A DNA stretch of 64,000 nt from Casuarius casuarius (lineage: Eukaryota; Chordata; Aves; Casuariiformes; Casuariidae), in NCBI GenBank assembly GCA_003342895.1, contig PTFA01000087.1, forward strand, positions 1,078,708 to 1,142,707, in the 5' to 3' direction. The notes under the pieces were generated by a model. The model saw nothing but the letters and a program-made list of their open reading frames with translations. It searched no databases and had not been told where the DNA came from. Positions 13,636-27,853 of this stretch are shown in pieces. Both the position numbers and the translations under genes were made by a program. The stretch's first letter is position 1, and each line of letters opens with the position of its first letter.

Positions 13636-13658
13636 TTCTTACAATGTCATTGTAAGAA
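13636..13658. repeat. 23-bp near-perfect palindrome
   Basis: ttcttacaatg and cattgtaagaa are exact inverted copies around a single central base. Confidence 0.97.
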
Positions 13659-14916
13659 AGTTCCACTCTATCCCTATTTGCAAATATGCCCCATGCAAGC
13701 CCAAAAATACAAGCTTAATAAGTGTGGCTTATTAGTGGCTTCAGACCCACAGAATCTGTCCTGTAAATAGCTACTTAGGTACAAAAATAATCATTACAGA
13801 AATATGAAAAATATTTGTATTGCATATGTGCATTTGCTCTTCACTTGCTGTAGAAAAACGCTTTCAAACTACCAAATGCCAACAGACTTTTTAAAGAAAA
13901 ATTCCCTGCCAAGTGTATTTATTTATTTAACTAGAAATTATTTGAAAGGGCCAGAAGCGTGAGCAGCTGGTAAACTTCTCTTGCTTATTTTCCCCTACAT
14001 TTCTAATAATGAACTCCAATGATTTTTAGCACTTTAAAAATACTCTGCTTAAACAGACTATGCGTAGGCAAAACTTAGAACTGTGCAGAAGTCCTGGAAC
14101 ACAGAAGTAATGGGGGGGGAGGGAGGGAAGCAAAGAGAAGTGAGAGGTAAAAAATAATAAGAGGGAGAATAAAAAGCCATGAAGAGACCCAAATAAAAAA
14201 GATAACAAAGAAAAGTCCACATAGTAAAGGGTGTCGCAGCCTTACAGGGATGTATTGAAGAGCAGGTTGTTCACCATAATTTTGTTCTGTGTGTTGACAT
14301 GTAGCTTTTAGTATAAAGGATTGGCTTGTGAGCCGATGTAAAGTAACCAAGTCCCACTACCTCCTGAGGCCCTGTGCCAGCTGATTTGGCCTACCTGGGA
14401 AGATGCTCCCGAGAGCAACGCCAGGAGCCTCCCATCCTGGCACCAGGAGATGGACTTGCTCCAGGCAGAACAATACCCCCCAGTCCCCGGTGACTGAAAG
14501 CATGGGACACTCACAAAGGTCTGAGACCACGAGACCCTTAGGGTGCTGAGAGGGCATAGAGGAGGCACATGCCAGGGGAAATGCTGGTGGCTGGCTGCTT
14601 CCCGTTCCCTTTCTTCTCCCTCTGGTTCTCAGCAGCAGCAGGGCACGCAGGATGCCCAGCAGTGGTTGGAGGAGAAATGCTTCTCTGGACTCCCCTGCCA
14701 CTGTGGAAGCCCAACTGAACGGTCTCAGCCTTGCCCCAGGATCTGCTCCACCCCATGCCGCATTTTGCCATCAGTGTCCATGAGAAAAAATGAGCATCTT
14801 TGTCTCTTGTGACTGGGGTGGCAAAATCCAGTTCTGCTCACATTGCTGAGGTGCACTGAGGTGGCTCTGAGGGAGAGTATAGAGAGATAATTACCAGCTA
14901 TCTCATGTGCTGCCCT

Positions 14917-14930
14917 GGGGGGGGGGGGGG
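14917..14930 (+). repeat. Poly-G run (14 nt)
   Basis: A 14-nt homopolymer of G. Its length may be unreliable in draft sequence. Confidence 0.9.
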
Positions 14931-15245
14931 TTGGCATGTGAAAAAGTCCAGCAGAGGGGTAAAAACATGCTTTCTGCAGAGCGAGATGGGGATCAATGTT
15001 ATTTCCAAGGTTTATATGGAAAGAACCCAGCAGTGCCAGCCCGATATGGGGTCACTCACCTGCAGAAGTAGGCAGGCGATAACACTGCTTTGCAAACGGG
15101 CACAGGTTTCGTGGCCTCAGATGTCTTCAGTTAAAGTGTTCACAGATTGTTTTGGAGGCCATATCGTTCCCAAAATCTCCCATTCAAAGGGCAGTCTAAT
15201 TGTGAGCTATATATGAGCTTTTAAATTCACTTCCCTTTTCTAAGG

Positions 15246-15345
15246 AAAGACTGTTTTCATGGCATGTTTGTACAGTACTTGGCACAAATACATTCTTTTG
15301 GATTACTTCAGTACAAACACTTAATAGAAAAAACTAATAATAAAT
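15246..15345 (+). repeat. Dispersed repeat, same family as at 59397
   Basis: The sequence agactgttttcatggcatgt, then ttgtacagtacttggcacaa and the end aataataaatg matches the 'gactgtctttt...tttgtacagcgcctagcacaa...aataataaa' tail of the same family. It is strongly decayed. Confidence 0.55.
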
Positions 15346-15662
15346 GTCCTAAAGAGCTGTGCAAAAGAAAAAGACAACTGTAAGAAAAAGTAAAGATATA
15401 CTTGGGATCCTGCTTTTTAAGAGATCTTGACTGCATTGTATACTTTAATAATATATTTGAAGACTCATGTTGTGTTCTCCCACCAGTGAAATTGTGCAAA
15501 TAGGTAAGATTATACACTAAAAGTACAGTTACATAATTTTGTAACCGTGTCCAATTTTCCTTTAGCACAGCAGGAATAACAAGAGGCTGTGAGCAACCTA
15601 CATCCTTGGTCAAAGTCCCAAGCCCTCTCCTAACCGGCTCTGTCTCCAAACGATATATTTTT

Positions 15663-15681
15663 CTCCTCTCTCTCTCTCTCT
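15663..15681 (+). repeat. (CT)n short microsatellite
   Basis: A short TC/CT run of about 19 nt, closely followed by a (TTTTG)n array. Confidence 0.8.
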
Positions 15682-15704
15682 GTTCACGCCCAGTTTTTTA
15701 GGTG

Positions 15705-15730
15705 TTTTTGGTTTTGTTTTGTTTTGTTTT
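15705..15730 (+). repeat. (TTTTG)n array
   Basis: About five imperfect ttttg units. Confidence 0.85.
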
Positions 15731-16871
15731 CTGGCAGTCTTTTGGCTGTTCTGATCTCATCTATTGATTCACGCTTAAATGGTCTCTGAGCTCTCAGTTT
15801 GCCTGAGGAAAAGCTCCTGCCCCACACAGCTGAGGGAACTTGGAAGCAGGACAGGAGGGCAAAGGAGAGAAGACTCAGTGACTCCCCTCTAGAACCTCTC
15901 CCTCACTGGACCAATCCCTTCAGTGAGGGAGGNTCGAGTTCAGTCTGGCTCTGCTGGTCCTTCACTTCTCAAGTGCCTGCCAGGCTGTTGACTCTTCTGG
16001 AGTCCNTCCCTCCAAAGGTCTCCTTGTGGAGCTGAGAAGTCTTTCCCACCATTGCCACTGGCACATTGCCGTGAGAAGTTTTGAGTTTGATGACGGATNT
16101 TTTATGACCAAAACTTTCCTTGAAATTTTTTATCCAATTCCACTATGTGTTTTGCAGTAACACAAGATGGTGAAGAAATTATTTTGTATTTGGCAAATCA
16201 AGGAATAAGTTTGAGGGACAACTGTCAGGGTAAAGCACCTCAGATGTTTCCTTTCTCAGCTCTGTGGAGAGATTGAAAGACGGCAGTGCTGGCACTGCTG
16301 TGTAACGTCCTCAGGATAACAGGGCTGTCAGATATGCAGTCCAGTTGAGTACAGTTTCCCAGGCAAAATGAGGAGGAAGATGGAGAAACAAGAATAACTA
16401 CGATTGCACTAAGTGGAATTGCTGTAGCTATTTCAGGGGCAATGATGCTACCAAAGGCATTGAGGTTGGTTGTTTTTTCTTGCAGGTAACCCCTATTTAA
16501 TTTGCGTAGCTCCCAGCGAGAGCCTGGTGCTCTGGCACCTTTAATAGACATGTGGAGCTCAGGGATTTGCTGTTTCTTTAATGAGATGGAAAATATGTGA
16601 ATCTCTCTCATGTGACTGGTTGTCATAACCCCTCTGCTCTGATTGGCTCCTGCCCTGCAATATTTTAAACTGTTTTGCAAGCAACAAAAAATGCAACCTC
16701 AGCTCTTCATACCATTCAGCTGAAGTAGGAAAAACTCCAAAAATTACATGAAAGAGAAGAAGATGGGAAAAAAAAACACCCCAAAAGGCAAAGCAAATGG
16801 GCTGTGAAACTGCTGATAGGGAAAATGCTTTTATAAAGCAGTGAATGCTCTGAGTCACTCTTCTCCTTGGA

Positions 16872-16943
16872 GTCCAGTGCTGCTCCCATTAGCGTCAAAC
16901 GGGAGCTTTGACAATGAAGTGCATGGGAGCAGGATTAGGCCCT
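16872..16943. repeat. Palindromic repeat, 'tgctcccattgaagtcaatgggag' family
   Basis: Arms tgctcccat (16881-16889) and atgggagca (16923-16931) are perfect inverted copies around gggagctttgacaatgaagt. The right end (caggattaggccctt) is also typical: consensus 'tgctcccattgaagtcaatgggagttttgccattgacttcaatgggagcaggatcaggcc'. Confidence 0.7.
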
Positions 16944-19900
16944 TCCCTTCACTCCCATGGATGTTGTCTGAACTTTGGTCTCTTCCATTGTTTTATCATA
17001 TTTAAATAGCTCTCAAACCTTCTCATTTAGTTCTGAGAGGAGTCCCCAGATGTGCTACAAAGCCCCCTGAGATGATATAAGACTATTCCCTGTTTTTTCC
17101 TTGCGATATGTCACTCAGAGACTCAGAGACTGCCTCTCCTTCAGGGGCTTCAAGACCCCCCCTTGTTAGACCTGTGGACACCCAGGAAAGGAGTTGTCAT
17201 TTCCTGGCCATGGAAAACGCTCTTCTCTACCTGCTGGTGTTGACTCTGGCCTGCCTATTCCTGGGTTTGCCAGAGCTTCTGCGAAAAAGCAGCCTATGAG
17301 ACATATAGGCTGGATAATGGGTCTTTGCAACTTTCCTAATCTTCCTTCCAGCCTCTCCTTTTTTTCTGCCACTTCAGTATACTCTGACTGAAAGACCATC
17401 CCAGCAAAACACAGGTACAAGGGTTGTGCAGCAAGTGTGTAAACACTAAGGAGAGAGGCTATGTAAATCTGCTTAGGCAATTTTCATGTTGACAGTTGGC
17501 ATTTAGTACTTAAATAACTGTGTAAGCAATTTAGGAATAATGACCGGTGTGCTCAGTGTAAATGCTTTTAAATCTTCCTTAGCTTTTCTGTAGTGAAAGC
17601 CCTACAAAAATACCTTTTAAAAAGTAGACAAGCAAATAGCAAAAATTGTTGGAGGCCATTATAATTTCTGTTTAGTTGCAGAAATAGAAACCAAGATTAT
17701 TCTACCTGAAACAAAGTGTTTCTGATAAATGCATCTGAGAGAATGTGTATCCCAAATTCAATCCTAAAAGTACCCTTTCTTAAGTCAAAGTCATGCTTCA
17801 AGGCCTTTGTTACCAGAATGACAAAATCTTCCCATGTGGCCTCTCTAATATTATCACAAATGGCCCTTTTAAGTTTGACTGGCAGCTCAGGCCAATGTTC
17901 CTTTGATTATAAATGAGGCAAAGTGTTTGCATAGAAAAAAATGGTATTTTATAGAAGATCTCTCAGCAGTAGAACTAGTGAGATTTTCAAACACAGTTTA
18001 CTCAATGAGAAGCGGTGTTTGGACTGAAAAATAAGGGAGTCTGGATCTTTTTAACTATTTATGTTAGTATCTTTTGTTTAGAAATGATGTTTTTGTTTTT
18101 AAAATGCTGATACGTGCATTTTTAAAGATAAATAGGACATGAAAAGAGAATATTTCAGGTTGAGCTAAATATTTAATTCAGCATCCAAAATACGGTTTTC
18201 AGTTCTGTGCAATTTGGCTTTTTCTTTCTCGGGACAGGGTGAAAGAGGATTTGGCAAAGAATAAAGAACATTCACTTGGGGGAACACAAAATAAGTATTT
18301 ACTTAACTCTTCTTTTTATCTACTATGTCAAAAATTCAGTTTTGATGTGGTCAGATGGCCCCAAAAATTGAATTTAAGTGATTTAGAAAGTTGCCACCCT
18401 CCACTTGAGACATAATAATTGACCATGCGTATTTGGTTGTTTCAGATGCAAATCCCAGTTACTGTTCTGCTAAAATCTTAAGATATTTTTGCTTAGTTGT
18501 TTGTGATTATCTTTCCATAATTTGTTTTTTCAATTAAAGTGATTCAAGTTTGATGTTTATTTAAGCTATAAATCTGGTGTTGGTGATTCCTAACAGTAAC
18601 ATAACTCCTGTACTTGGAAAAAGAATCTAATGGGCAAAATTTCATTTAAGGAAAAAGAGCATATATCTCCTACTACTGTATATTAAAATTTAAGGAGTGT
18701 CCAATAATAAGTCAAAGGAGGCCCCCTATTAAAATCTGCAGTTCCAAGCTATGTCAAAGAAAACAGATAAAGCCTTCAAAACAAGGCTGCGTCAAGTACA
18801 TATGGTCAAAAAAGTATTTCTTTTCTTTTGGCATTCATGCAATTCATCAAGGCTTAAGTATGATGCATTAGAATATATAGAAAATTGTTAAATTTATAAC
18901 ACTACAGAAAAGTAGCAAAATACTTTATATCAGAATGCAAATAGTAACTTTATATCAGTGCTGGAAAATAAGTTTAAAACATGGAATAGTCACTAAAAAC
19001 AATTTCTGGTAACTTCTTCAAACGAGAAGTTGTTTCTTTGACTGGTAAGCTGTTAATACAGAAATTAATGATAAAGAATTAATATTACAAATGTCAACAC
19101 TGTCTGTAGCTTATTGGGTTATTGAATACAGTGTGACAGATTCTGATTTAATTCCTGTTGGATGTAAACCTAAAACAACTTCCATGAAACCATCACAACA
19201 TTTTTTTTCACTGCTCTGGGGAATAAACAGAAAGCAGAGNGTCCTTTTTCTTTCTCTTCCAATACTGGCAGGGGGATCACACTTCACTGAAACCCTTTTG
19301 ATTCCTCCATGAAGCCAACAGGGCTACATATATGAAAATGGCAAGGGGATTAGACCCTCCTTAAACATGACTGGATGGGATGGTATTGCTTGCAGATGTG
19401 TTTCCTCAGCTCAGCAGCCTGCACCTGACTAGAAGAAGCTGGGGAGGGTGCTGTGTCAGAGCTGCACATCGGGTCCTCCAGGGATCGTGGATGTTGTAAG
19501 AATGAGTTAGAGCTTCACCTCCATGTTTTTGTTGCTGTCATTACCCACAGTGTCCTGTTTTAAGTGGTTACAGATTAAGTGGTCACAGCTCTCACGGCAC
19601 TTCTTTTTTTTCCTGTATAGTAACCAGTGCTCTGGATATCCTCAGTACAGAGGGCCTCTCGTATCAGAAGCAAGACTTTTCCTGTGGACCCAGGGTACGT
19701 ATTAGGTAGCAGTTTAAGCACAGGGAGTGTGGTGGCAAGTCCAAGCCCTGTGCCCTGTCTAANGCCCANGTGCTACAAGGTCTAGAGTTGGCATAGGCAG
19801 GTAGGCACTGAGTGCTGAACTGATACTTTTGAATTTGTCTGTCAAGGCTGCCTTTTAGTGACTTTGGGACAGGACTAAAATTAAGGAAGCACTAGCAGAG

Positions 19901-22900
19901 ATTAATACAGACCTTCTTCTTCCCACAGTCTTCCTTCCATTAAGGAGCAAAAGGGAATGATTTTCTTCGACAAGCAGACATCCTTTCCCTAGGACAATGC
20001 CCAAGAAAGGGATATGCTTGTGTTTGCTATTGGCAGGATTGGCAGCTTAACATTGTATTAAGGCTTCTTCATCTTGTGTTTTAGAGTACCAGGGCATATA
20101 TACATCCGTTTTGTAATTAAAAGATGTTTCCCCAACCCCTCCCTTTTTTTTTTTTTTTGTTTTAATTGACATGCATAAATGGTGATAGGAGGCTCTTGGC
20201 AAGTTTGGAATCTCCTTTCTTGCATCTCGGTTTACAGGCTGTCATCGTCAAAAATATCTACCAAGCTTGCCTCTGCCCACTGAATGTGAACCACAAATAA
20301 ACTTGCCTTCAACTTTAAACACAAATATTTCACTGTAGATTTGTTGTGTCTCTACTCAAACTGCAGGTACAGTAGTCTAGGATATACTAGAGAAGTTACA
20401 GACCTAGGAGACTGGAGATTTGGGTCTAGACTTATTCCACCTAACTGCAGATGCCTCTGTGAGGTATCTAAACTGGCTGAGGCTCACTTTGGAGGCAATC
20501 AAGAGAGACAGGCAACTTCAAAGTTTCATGCCTAAGGTTCAGTGCGTTGTATCCCGAGTCTGGGCTTCTAGCCTCCTTTCTACCATTTATTGCTCGACTT
20601 CGAAGTATTCCTTCCCGTCTGATTCTGTTTCCCCTCCTGCTCCTTACTTACTCAGAGGTAGGTACCTACTCAGCTTTGTGGGGCCATCCCATCATTTGTG
20701 CATACAGTGTCTGCAGTGGGGCATTGCAAGCCGATCGCTAGACTAGACTGAAATCCAGCCGATGACAACAGCATATGAATATCAGGCCAGAGGTCATGCT
20801 TTTCTCCCAGGTTAGCCTTTTCCTTATGTAAAAAAAGGGCCATGAGGGGTTTTCATTTCCTTTGGCAGAGAAACCGCACTGCTCCCAGCTGCAGTGCACC
20901 ACCTTGTGCTGCGCCTCCAGGGCTGGCTGGCTCCAGCAGCATGCCTGCAATAATTTCTTCTACTCTGCAAGAGAACAAAGACTTCTCCTTTTTCTCCTCT
21001 CTTTGCCCAGGGATTCAGGGCTTCCCACACTGCCCTCTCTTCCGCTCCTCCGGCCAAGACTGATTTGGGACTCATTACTCTAGAAAATTCTGCTGGACTA
21101 GTGCCCCCTAGAGATTAATATGTTTGAATGAAATACAAGGCAGTGCAAAATTTGCCTCTCTACAGCAAGGCAGTGTGTTTTTTTCTAAAACTGACCCACA
21201 GATAGGATGTCTTTTATAGATGGCATTTGCATCAGGGCAATATTTGCTAGCAGCAAAAAAATCAAGATGATCAATAACAGGCTTTCCTATTTCCTTTAGT
21301 ATCTATTTTACTTATTGGCGCTAGTAAAAGCCCTTGCTTTTATGAATTCAGGTTAAGAGGCATATAGATTAAAAATCACTGGTATATTCTACCATGTTGC
21401 ATTAGATTTGAGGTTGCTTTTCTTCAGTATTTAACCTACTGCTCATTTATTATCNGACTTATTTTTAATTTAAGTCTACGTGCTGCAATGTATTTTGGAG
21501 ATAACAGCGCTGACTAAGCTAGGTAAAAATGGAGACAGGCCATGCAACTTTCTATCTCTCCTCTCACTTGTGGCCTGATACTATGGCTCATGGTCTCTCA
21601 TCTCTGCTCTGTTTCAACCACTCCGTCGTGGTGCAGGAAAGAGAGAGCGAGCTCCTCTTTTCAGCAGCAGCAGTTTTCAGCTGGTCTGCACCAAGGCTAG
21701 GGGGACAGAGTTGCACATGATCCTGTTCATCCTTTATCTGGGGGCTGAATATCCTTTTAAGATGAAGACGACAAGACTGTCTCACTGATGACTTGATTCA
21801 TAATTTCACTCTGGCCTTCAGATGTGCATTCCTCATATCAGTCAACTACTGTTATTGTGCTATAGCAACTTTTGCAAGGAGATTAAACTTTGCATATGAT
21901 TAAACTGTGTAAGAACTTGGAGTCTCCCTCTCCCGCGTTTCATCTTTACAAGTCACAGAAAGAACAGGGTTTAAATAGCAAACTGACATCTGCCATGCAG
22001 TCACATGGAGCCTGTCTATATTTAGAGTGATGTCTATAACAGCTATGCTCATTAGGATCATCCTCAGGCAGAAAGACTGTAATTATGGCATTCAAACAAA
22101 CCAGCGTCATGCATTCATGCTGGTTTGAATCTGGAGTCACGGCACAGAGTTTGCCAGGTGTAACCAAAAGCAGTAACTGCCCCCATTGTTCAGACAGGGC
22201 TTCAGCTCTAGGCTTAGAGGTTAAGCCTAGTTGAAACGATGTTCGCTGGTAAAGTATAACCACAAATAGTTCTGTTTTGTGAACANGCAGAAGGCGGCTG
22301 CTGTCTGGGTTATAGTAATAGCATTGTCACATGGTATAAGAATATAAACCAGAGATGGAATCTTTTTTTAGAACAATTGGTATCACTGAAAAAAGCAGAG
22401 AGGTTTTTGGCACACCAGCCTCTCCTCGGTTCTTGAAAATTTTCCTGGCTAGAAAATCACTGAGATTAAGTGTGAAAGACATTAAAGCTTTTAAAGTCTT
22501 TTTTTGTTTCACTTGTGTTTTAACATGGTTGCCTGCTTAGAACTTAGTGGGAAAAAAGCCAAACTTGAATGAAGAGAGAAATATTTGAAGGTGTGTCCCA
22601 AACTGAACGTATCAAAGTCCTCAATATTCAAAAAGCCCGTAGACTTAGACGGCTAATGAGCATTCATGGCAGCTGAAACAGGAACCCTAAAATGACCTCG
22701 AACATGACAACTTTGGTTCCAAAGACCTCATTTGAAAGTTTTTCAATTTGCTAAATGAATTTGAATTTGGTCACATTTACATTACACTACTTTTATTCAG
22801 GGGGTACTGACACCACAGTCCTGACAAAACTCCTGGTGTGACCACAGCTACTCTTTCTCTTGCACGGTGCAGTAGCTACTTGGAGGAGCACAAGCAATAT

Positions 22901-24733
22901 GATTGTGTTGGCAGAGAAGTATCAAAAAACACTCTGTGGTGTGGCCAAGGGTTTCAAGCACTGATCTGATCTAAGCCTCTGGAAAGAGACTGCAGTCTCT
23001 TTTGTAATAGAGCCTGAAATGTCCTTCGCATTCTCCTTGGAGGAGAAAGAAGAAGCGGAAGCTGTTTTGCCAGCAGTGGTGAACTTTCTGGGACACCTGG
23101 AAAAAGTGGAGTGAATATGGAAAGTATGTATAATTAATACAATTGTGCTTGTACCTGATGTACTGTGCTGCTCCTGGAGGCAGTCTTGGAGCAGGGCTCC
23201 TTTGCACTTGCTGGTTTACAAACACAGAGCAAACTGATGCCTTTTGCCTGTACAAGCTTCTAGGCTAACCCCAAGGGACAGTGTTGCCTCAAACCTAGCT
23301 ACAATGAAGCTTTTGTAATTTTACTGTCTATTCCAGTGATGCAGAAAGCAAAGTAAAATGTCCTTGGTAGGATATGACAACAGTTTTAGGAGAAGATTTG
23401 ATCTTTTCTCACTCGCATGTGGTCAGTGACACAGCATCCTCTCAGGAGTCATCAACTGACACAAAAACCTTTTGTGCCATGTGTGCACTTACTCATCCCT
23501 GCAGAGAAGGTGGAATAGGAGAAAAGGCATGTGTGTTTATGGTTTGGGGTTTTTTTAATAAGAAGTCCTTGTGCCAGAGAAAACAAACTCAACTCTTTCT
23601 CTGTTCCCAGTCTCTGAATGTGATATAAATACCATCCCACATTTTAGCATTGTTAATTAATATGTAATTTCCATTGCCTTCCTTTTGGAGAGTTCATTAT
23701 CGTGAGGAATGTAACTCTTCATTCAAACATTTCATTTTGTAGGGGGAGAAAGAAACGGAGGCGCAAAAGAACTACTTTAACTGGATTGTGTGACAATGGC
23801 TGTGATAATAATTGTCTGGGAGAATTATGTGGAGGTAACAAAAGGCCTCACAAAATGAGTACATTACAAAGACTCTTTTATGACTGAAAAATACTGATGT
23901 CCTTAAAAAAGAAAGAGAAAGAGAGAGAAGTAGGAGTTGGGGTGATTTTTGTAGGAAAATGCAAAGATTACACTGAAGTTTGTCTCTGCACAGGGAAGAC
24001 ATTTCCTCAAGACTGCCAGAGGAAATCTTGCACTTTTCTCTTTTGGTTCCCCACCTCTATTTATTTCCACAAAATGTTTTCCCATGTTCTCCTCCTCTTA
24101 CGCTAACACCAGTGACAGGCTGGGCTGGTGGGCCTGACCCAGTCTCTGCCAATTTTGTACTCACTTGGTGTGCAGCAAGCACAGCAGCACTGTGGCTTTC
24201 TTTTGCGGCTACGCCAGTGTGATTTATCTCTGTACAGAGAGCCCGCGCCCAGTTTATCTTGGTATTCTCGGCTGGTTGCCAGTAAGGCACCCTTTAGGAT
24301 CCGGTCTTGCAGATAGCTCCAAAGGAGGTGTGCCTGGGTCTCCACTGAATCCCACCAAGTTCAATGAGGAGAGGTTGGAGGACACATAGGCTGAGTGGGT
24401 GGGAGACTGAGAGGAAAGGAGAGAGCAAGAGAGGGGCAGAGGGGGTATACTAGTTATTCCGGGCACCCATCACCATGACAGCTACCTATTAGATCTATCA
24501 TACACACTTATTTCCACAGCATGCAGAGGGCTGGTCTCCAGGCTGAAAGATAGTTTTCTGCCCCTTTTGAAAATGTCAGAGACTCTTTATTGGACCCAGC
24601 TGACAAGTGGATTCAAGCTTGCTAGTTTTCTCTTAACTATAAGTTATAATCATGAGAAGTCTGTTTTTCTCATCATTTATTTCTGCTAAAAGGTTGCTCT
24701 TGCTGTCACCATTTGGAACGCCGTAGCCGTGTG

Positions 24734-24754
24734 TTCTGAACACTGTGTTCAGAA
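24734..24754. promoter_or_regulatory. 21-bp palindrome with steroid-receptor-like element
   Basis: ttctgaacac and gtgttcagaa are exact inverted copies around one central base. The core at 24738-24750 reads GAACA-ctg-TGTTC. This matches the inner ten bases of the glucocorticoid/androgen-type inverted repeat (consensus AGAACAnnnTGTTCT), with T and A instead of A and T at the outer positions. Function is not shown; a chance palindrome is possible. Confidence 0.4.
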
Positions 24755-27700
24755 ATTCTTATTTTTGTCACCAAAGTACAGCTGCATCTTAAGGGTGGCA
24801 CAGAATTAGAATAAGGTATAATGAAGTACTGTAGGTTGCTAATACACATTACATTTAGCAGCACCTTGATATACAGAAGTGTGCTGCTTTACACTTCTAG
24901 ATAAATGGAACAAATAAGGAAGAGATTAAAACTTCTTCAAAGCTAGCAAGGGAACAGTCTTTTTCAGTGTAACAGGTAGTTTTTTCCTGTAGTCGGTGAC
25001 TCCCCAGATGACCACCTTTCCGCAGCTAGTGCTAATGCTAGGCACTTCTAAGGGATAAGAGTGTAGAAAAACAAATTTCAATCCGCTTTGGAGAGCAGCT
25101 GCTGTAAAACCCTGGCACTATCTATAAAATGTGGCAAAGTAACATGGCCGATATTGTTCAGGCTGATGTGGCTAGTAACATCTCCTGTATCACAGCAGAG
25201 CTGTAGCCATGCTGTAGTTATTGCTGAGCTTTACCTGTAACCTAAGATGGGCTGCCACAGTCCTGTATTCCCCCTGACCCCAGCTGCACATTTCTCCCCC
25301 TCCTTTTCACTGGCAACGTTGCTCGTGCCACTGCATGCTGATACAGCTCTGGGACCTGATCTGGCTGAAAAGCACTTCATGTATTTTGCTGAGAGCAAAT
25401 TTGGGGTGGATCAGCTCTCTGACCTGGCTAGCCAAATAACCATAAGTTCCGGTGCTGCAGGAAGGCAGTGGTGGAGAACAGGAGCATGTGAATGGAGGAC
25501 AGGGACCCTTCTTAAATCCCATCCCAGTCAGAGTCCAGGATGCCTCAGGCAGCATCAAGGACCCTTTGGATTTCAGTTTGAAAGTCTCTCCTTAAGGGAC
25601 GCATCTCCATTCTCTCTTTCAACAAATTGTGTATTGTGGAACTATTAAAGTCCATTTCTGCGTGGATTTGTGAACCACTCTCCCACACAGTGCCATTGCA
25701 GCGATGCCAGGTTTCTGCTCTGTCTCCCCACTGCAGCATGCCATTTGCCCTGTGTCACTATCCTCAGCTGCCTCATGTTTTCTGCAGAGGGAGAGGCTGT
25801 GCGCCTAATCTCTACACGTCCCTTCACTGCTTGGAGGGACACAACACTGTGGATTTACCAGCCATGTGGGGAAGCGCAGCTCCCAAGCTCACCTGCTCCT
25901 TGGCCTAAGCCTCCACTAGCCCAGACAGCTTGGGTCTACCTACCTCAGGGGCATAGATAAGCCCTAAATTCTCACTGGAAGGCACTTTCTCACAAGGAGG
26001 TGATTTTTGAGTTTTATGCTCAAGGGCTCCTTGCAGCTTTCTCCTGACTAAGTCTGTGGCTGAGGGCAGCAAAGGCAGTGCCATGTCCCTGCACGCTATG
26101 GCTTATGCTGGCTTCTTTAAGTGCCACTGAGTCACTGCAGCGAATTGGAAACCAGGAGAAAGACTAAGGACAGCAGTTAACAACAGAAAAAGTATGCGTC
26201 TCTAAGTTAAAAATGGCAGCAGTGTTTTTTCACAGCGCGTGGGAGGGACGAGTCAAGTAATCCTAATCTCATTTTTGACTCGAGGGCTTGCAGGACATGT
26301 GAAGAACAGGGCAGTCCTGAGGTGAGAAACAGGGGTGGGAACCACACACCTGCCCCGGNTGCCCTTCGCGAAGCTCTGAGCGAGGCTGAGGGCAGGGGGA
26401 CTCGGGTCGACGGGCAAAGTCAGGGGGTGTCCTAAGGGTTTCTTCTGAGCCGGAGATCCAGGCCCTGTGTAACGGCAGCAGCTCCTGGCTTTCCCCACAC
26501 CCGTGACCTAGAGGTAGAGCTGCTTAGGGGAGCCGTCACCCCAGCTGGCTCGTGTGCAGCCCCAGTTCAGGGAATGGATGGCAGGGTTGATTTTCTAGGC
26601 TGTTCATCTCACCAGCTGCTCCTTCGTTAACCCTTCCTCCCTCTCCCTCCCCGCCAAACAGACCCTTTCCCCAGTCAAAGCGTGTTTTCCCAAGTCGGTC
26701 ACTAAATCAAGCCGATGCNTCTCCCTTCCCCCACCCGCCACAGTGACGGGCGCTTGCTGATCCGTCCTTTCATGTACCCTCCGCCGTTTCCTGCTTTGGT
26801 TATTAAAAGACAAAAAACCCAACCCCGTGGCAGCGAACACCTTTATGGCCGGAGCGGTATCACCAGGGTATCACCAGCCGTAAGAACGCGGGGGAACCGA
26901 GAGCGGTGCAATGTTTCGCCAGCCAATGCACACCCCTTCGCGGGGGGCTGAAGGATTGGGGGGGGGTGTAAAATCATTCCCGTGGACCTGGAGGGGTGGA
27001 GCTGTCTTTTCCGTGCTCTGAGTTACGGCAGTCCTGAGCTAGCCTTGATCTGCGGCGTCGGTGCGTGAACGGAGGGATTAACTTGGCCACACTTTGCCAG
27101 CCCTGTTTTTAGAACAAAGCGCCCGTCCTGGAGGGCTGAGGCCATGCGCCCCCTTCTCCTCCACCTCCCGGAGCAGGCAAGAAGGGCTGGCCAGAGCCCC
27201 CCCCCCGCCTGCTTTCCCAGCTGCCCGGAGATCTCGCATCTCCAGCTGCTTGGACACGCCAGCCCTCCTTCCTCCTCCTTCCCTAGCCCTGTTAAAACAC
27301 ACACGCAGAGCGTGTAGTGGTGAGCAAGCATGGCTTTAATGTGATAAAAGATGAGACCTTGAGAAAAGTCAAAAGCATCTGGGGGAGAAAACAGGTTGGA
27401 CATGTTAAGAGAAAAGAGTTCAAGAGTTTCACCAGTGAGCCATGAAATGAAAAGTAGCAGCTGATGTACTGGAGAAAAGGAGCAGAGAGTCATCAGCAGA
27501 AACTATGGAGCCAAGGTTAACCGGGCGGAGGCGGGGGGCGGGGGGGGCTGAAACTTAAAGTAATTACCAAGGCAAAAGAGAGACAGCGAGCGAGAGAAAG
27601 AGATCCGGGCTATTGCCTCGCATGCGGTACAATCTCTATGGAAGGATCGCCAAGAAAACTCCTGTCTTACACATTAGCAAAAGCGTTTGCATCATCAGGA

Positions 27701-27853
27701 GCGAATGCCCCTCTCTCGAAAGCACGAGGCTGAGCACCTGATTTCCTTGGGAAAAAAAGGAAAAAAAATCCCAGAGGGCTTCCAAGAATTTGCATTTTCT
27801 ACCCCCACAGTTGCTTCCCCGGGAGGCTGAAAGGAAGAAATTACTTCACTTTN

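Larger units (their letters stand above)
1..26229. other. Intergenic DNA, no supported gene
   Basis: Both strands hold only short open frames without recognisable protein families and without convincing exon structure. Apart from the repeats listed separately, the sequence is mostly AT-rich and unique. Somewhat GC-richer patches occur near 14300-14800, 20880-21060 and 25250-25950, but I see no dense CpG island there. Distal enhancers of PHF21B may lie here, but none can be identified from one sequence. Confidence 0.7.

Noticed and set aside
27023..27493. 156-codon minus-strand open frame in the upstream GC-rich domain
   Set aside because: No recognisable domain, biased composition and no supporting splice or initiation context. 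Retained only as part of the CpG-domain finding.
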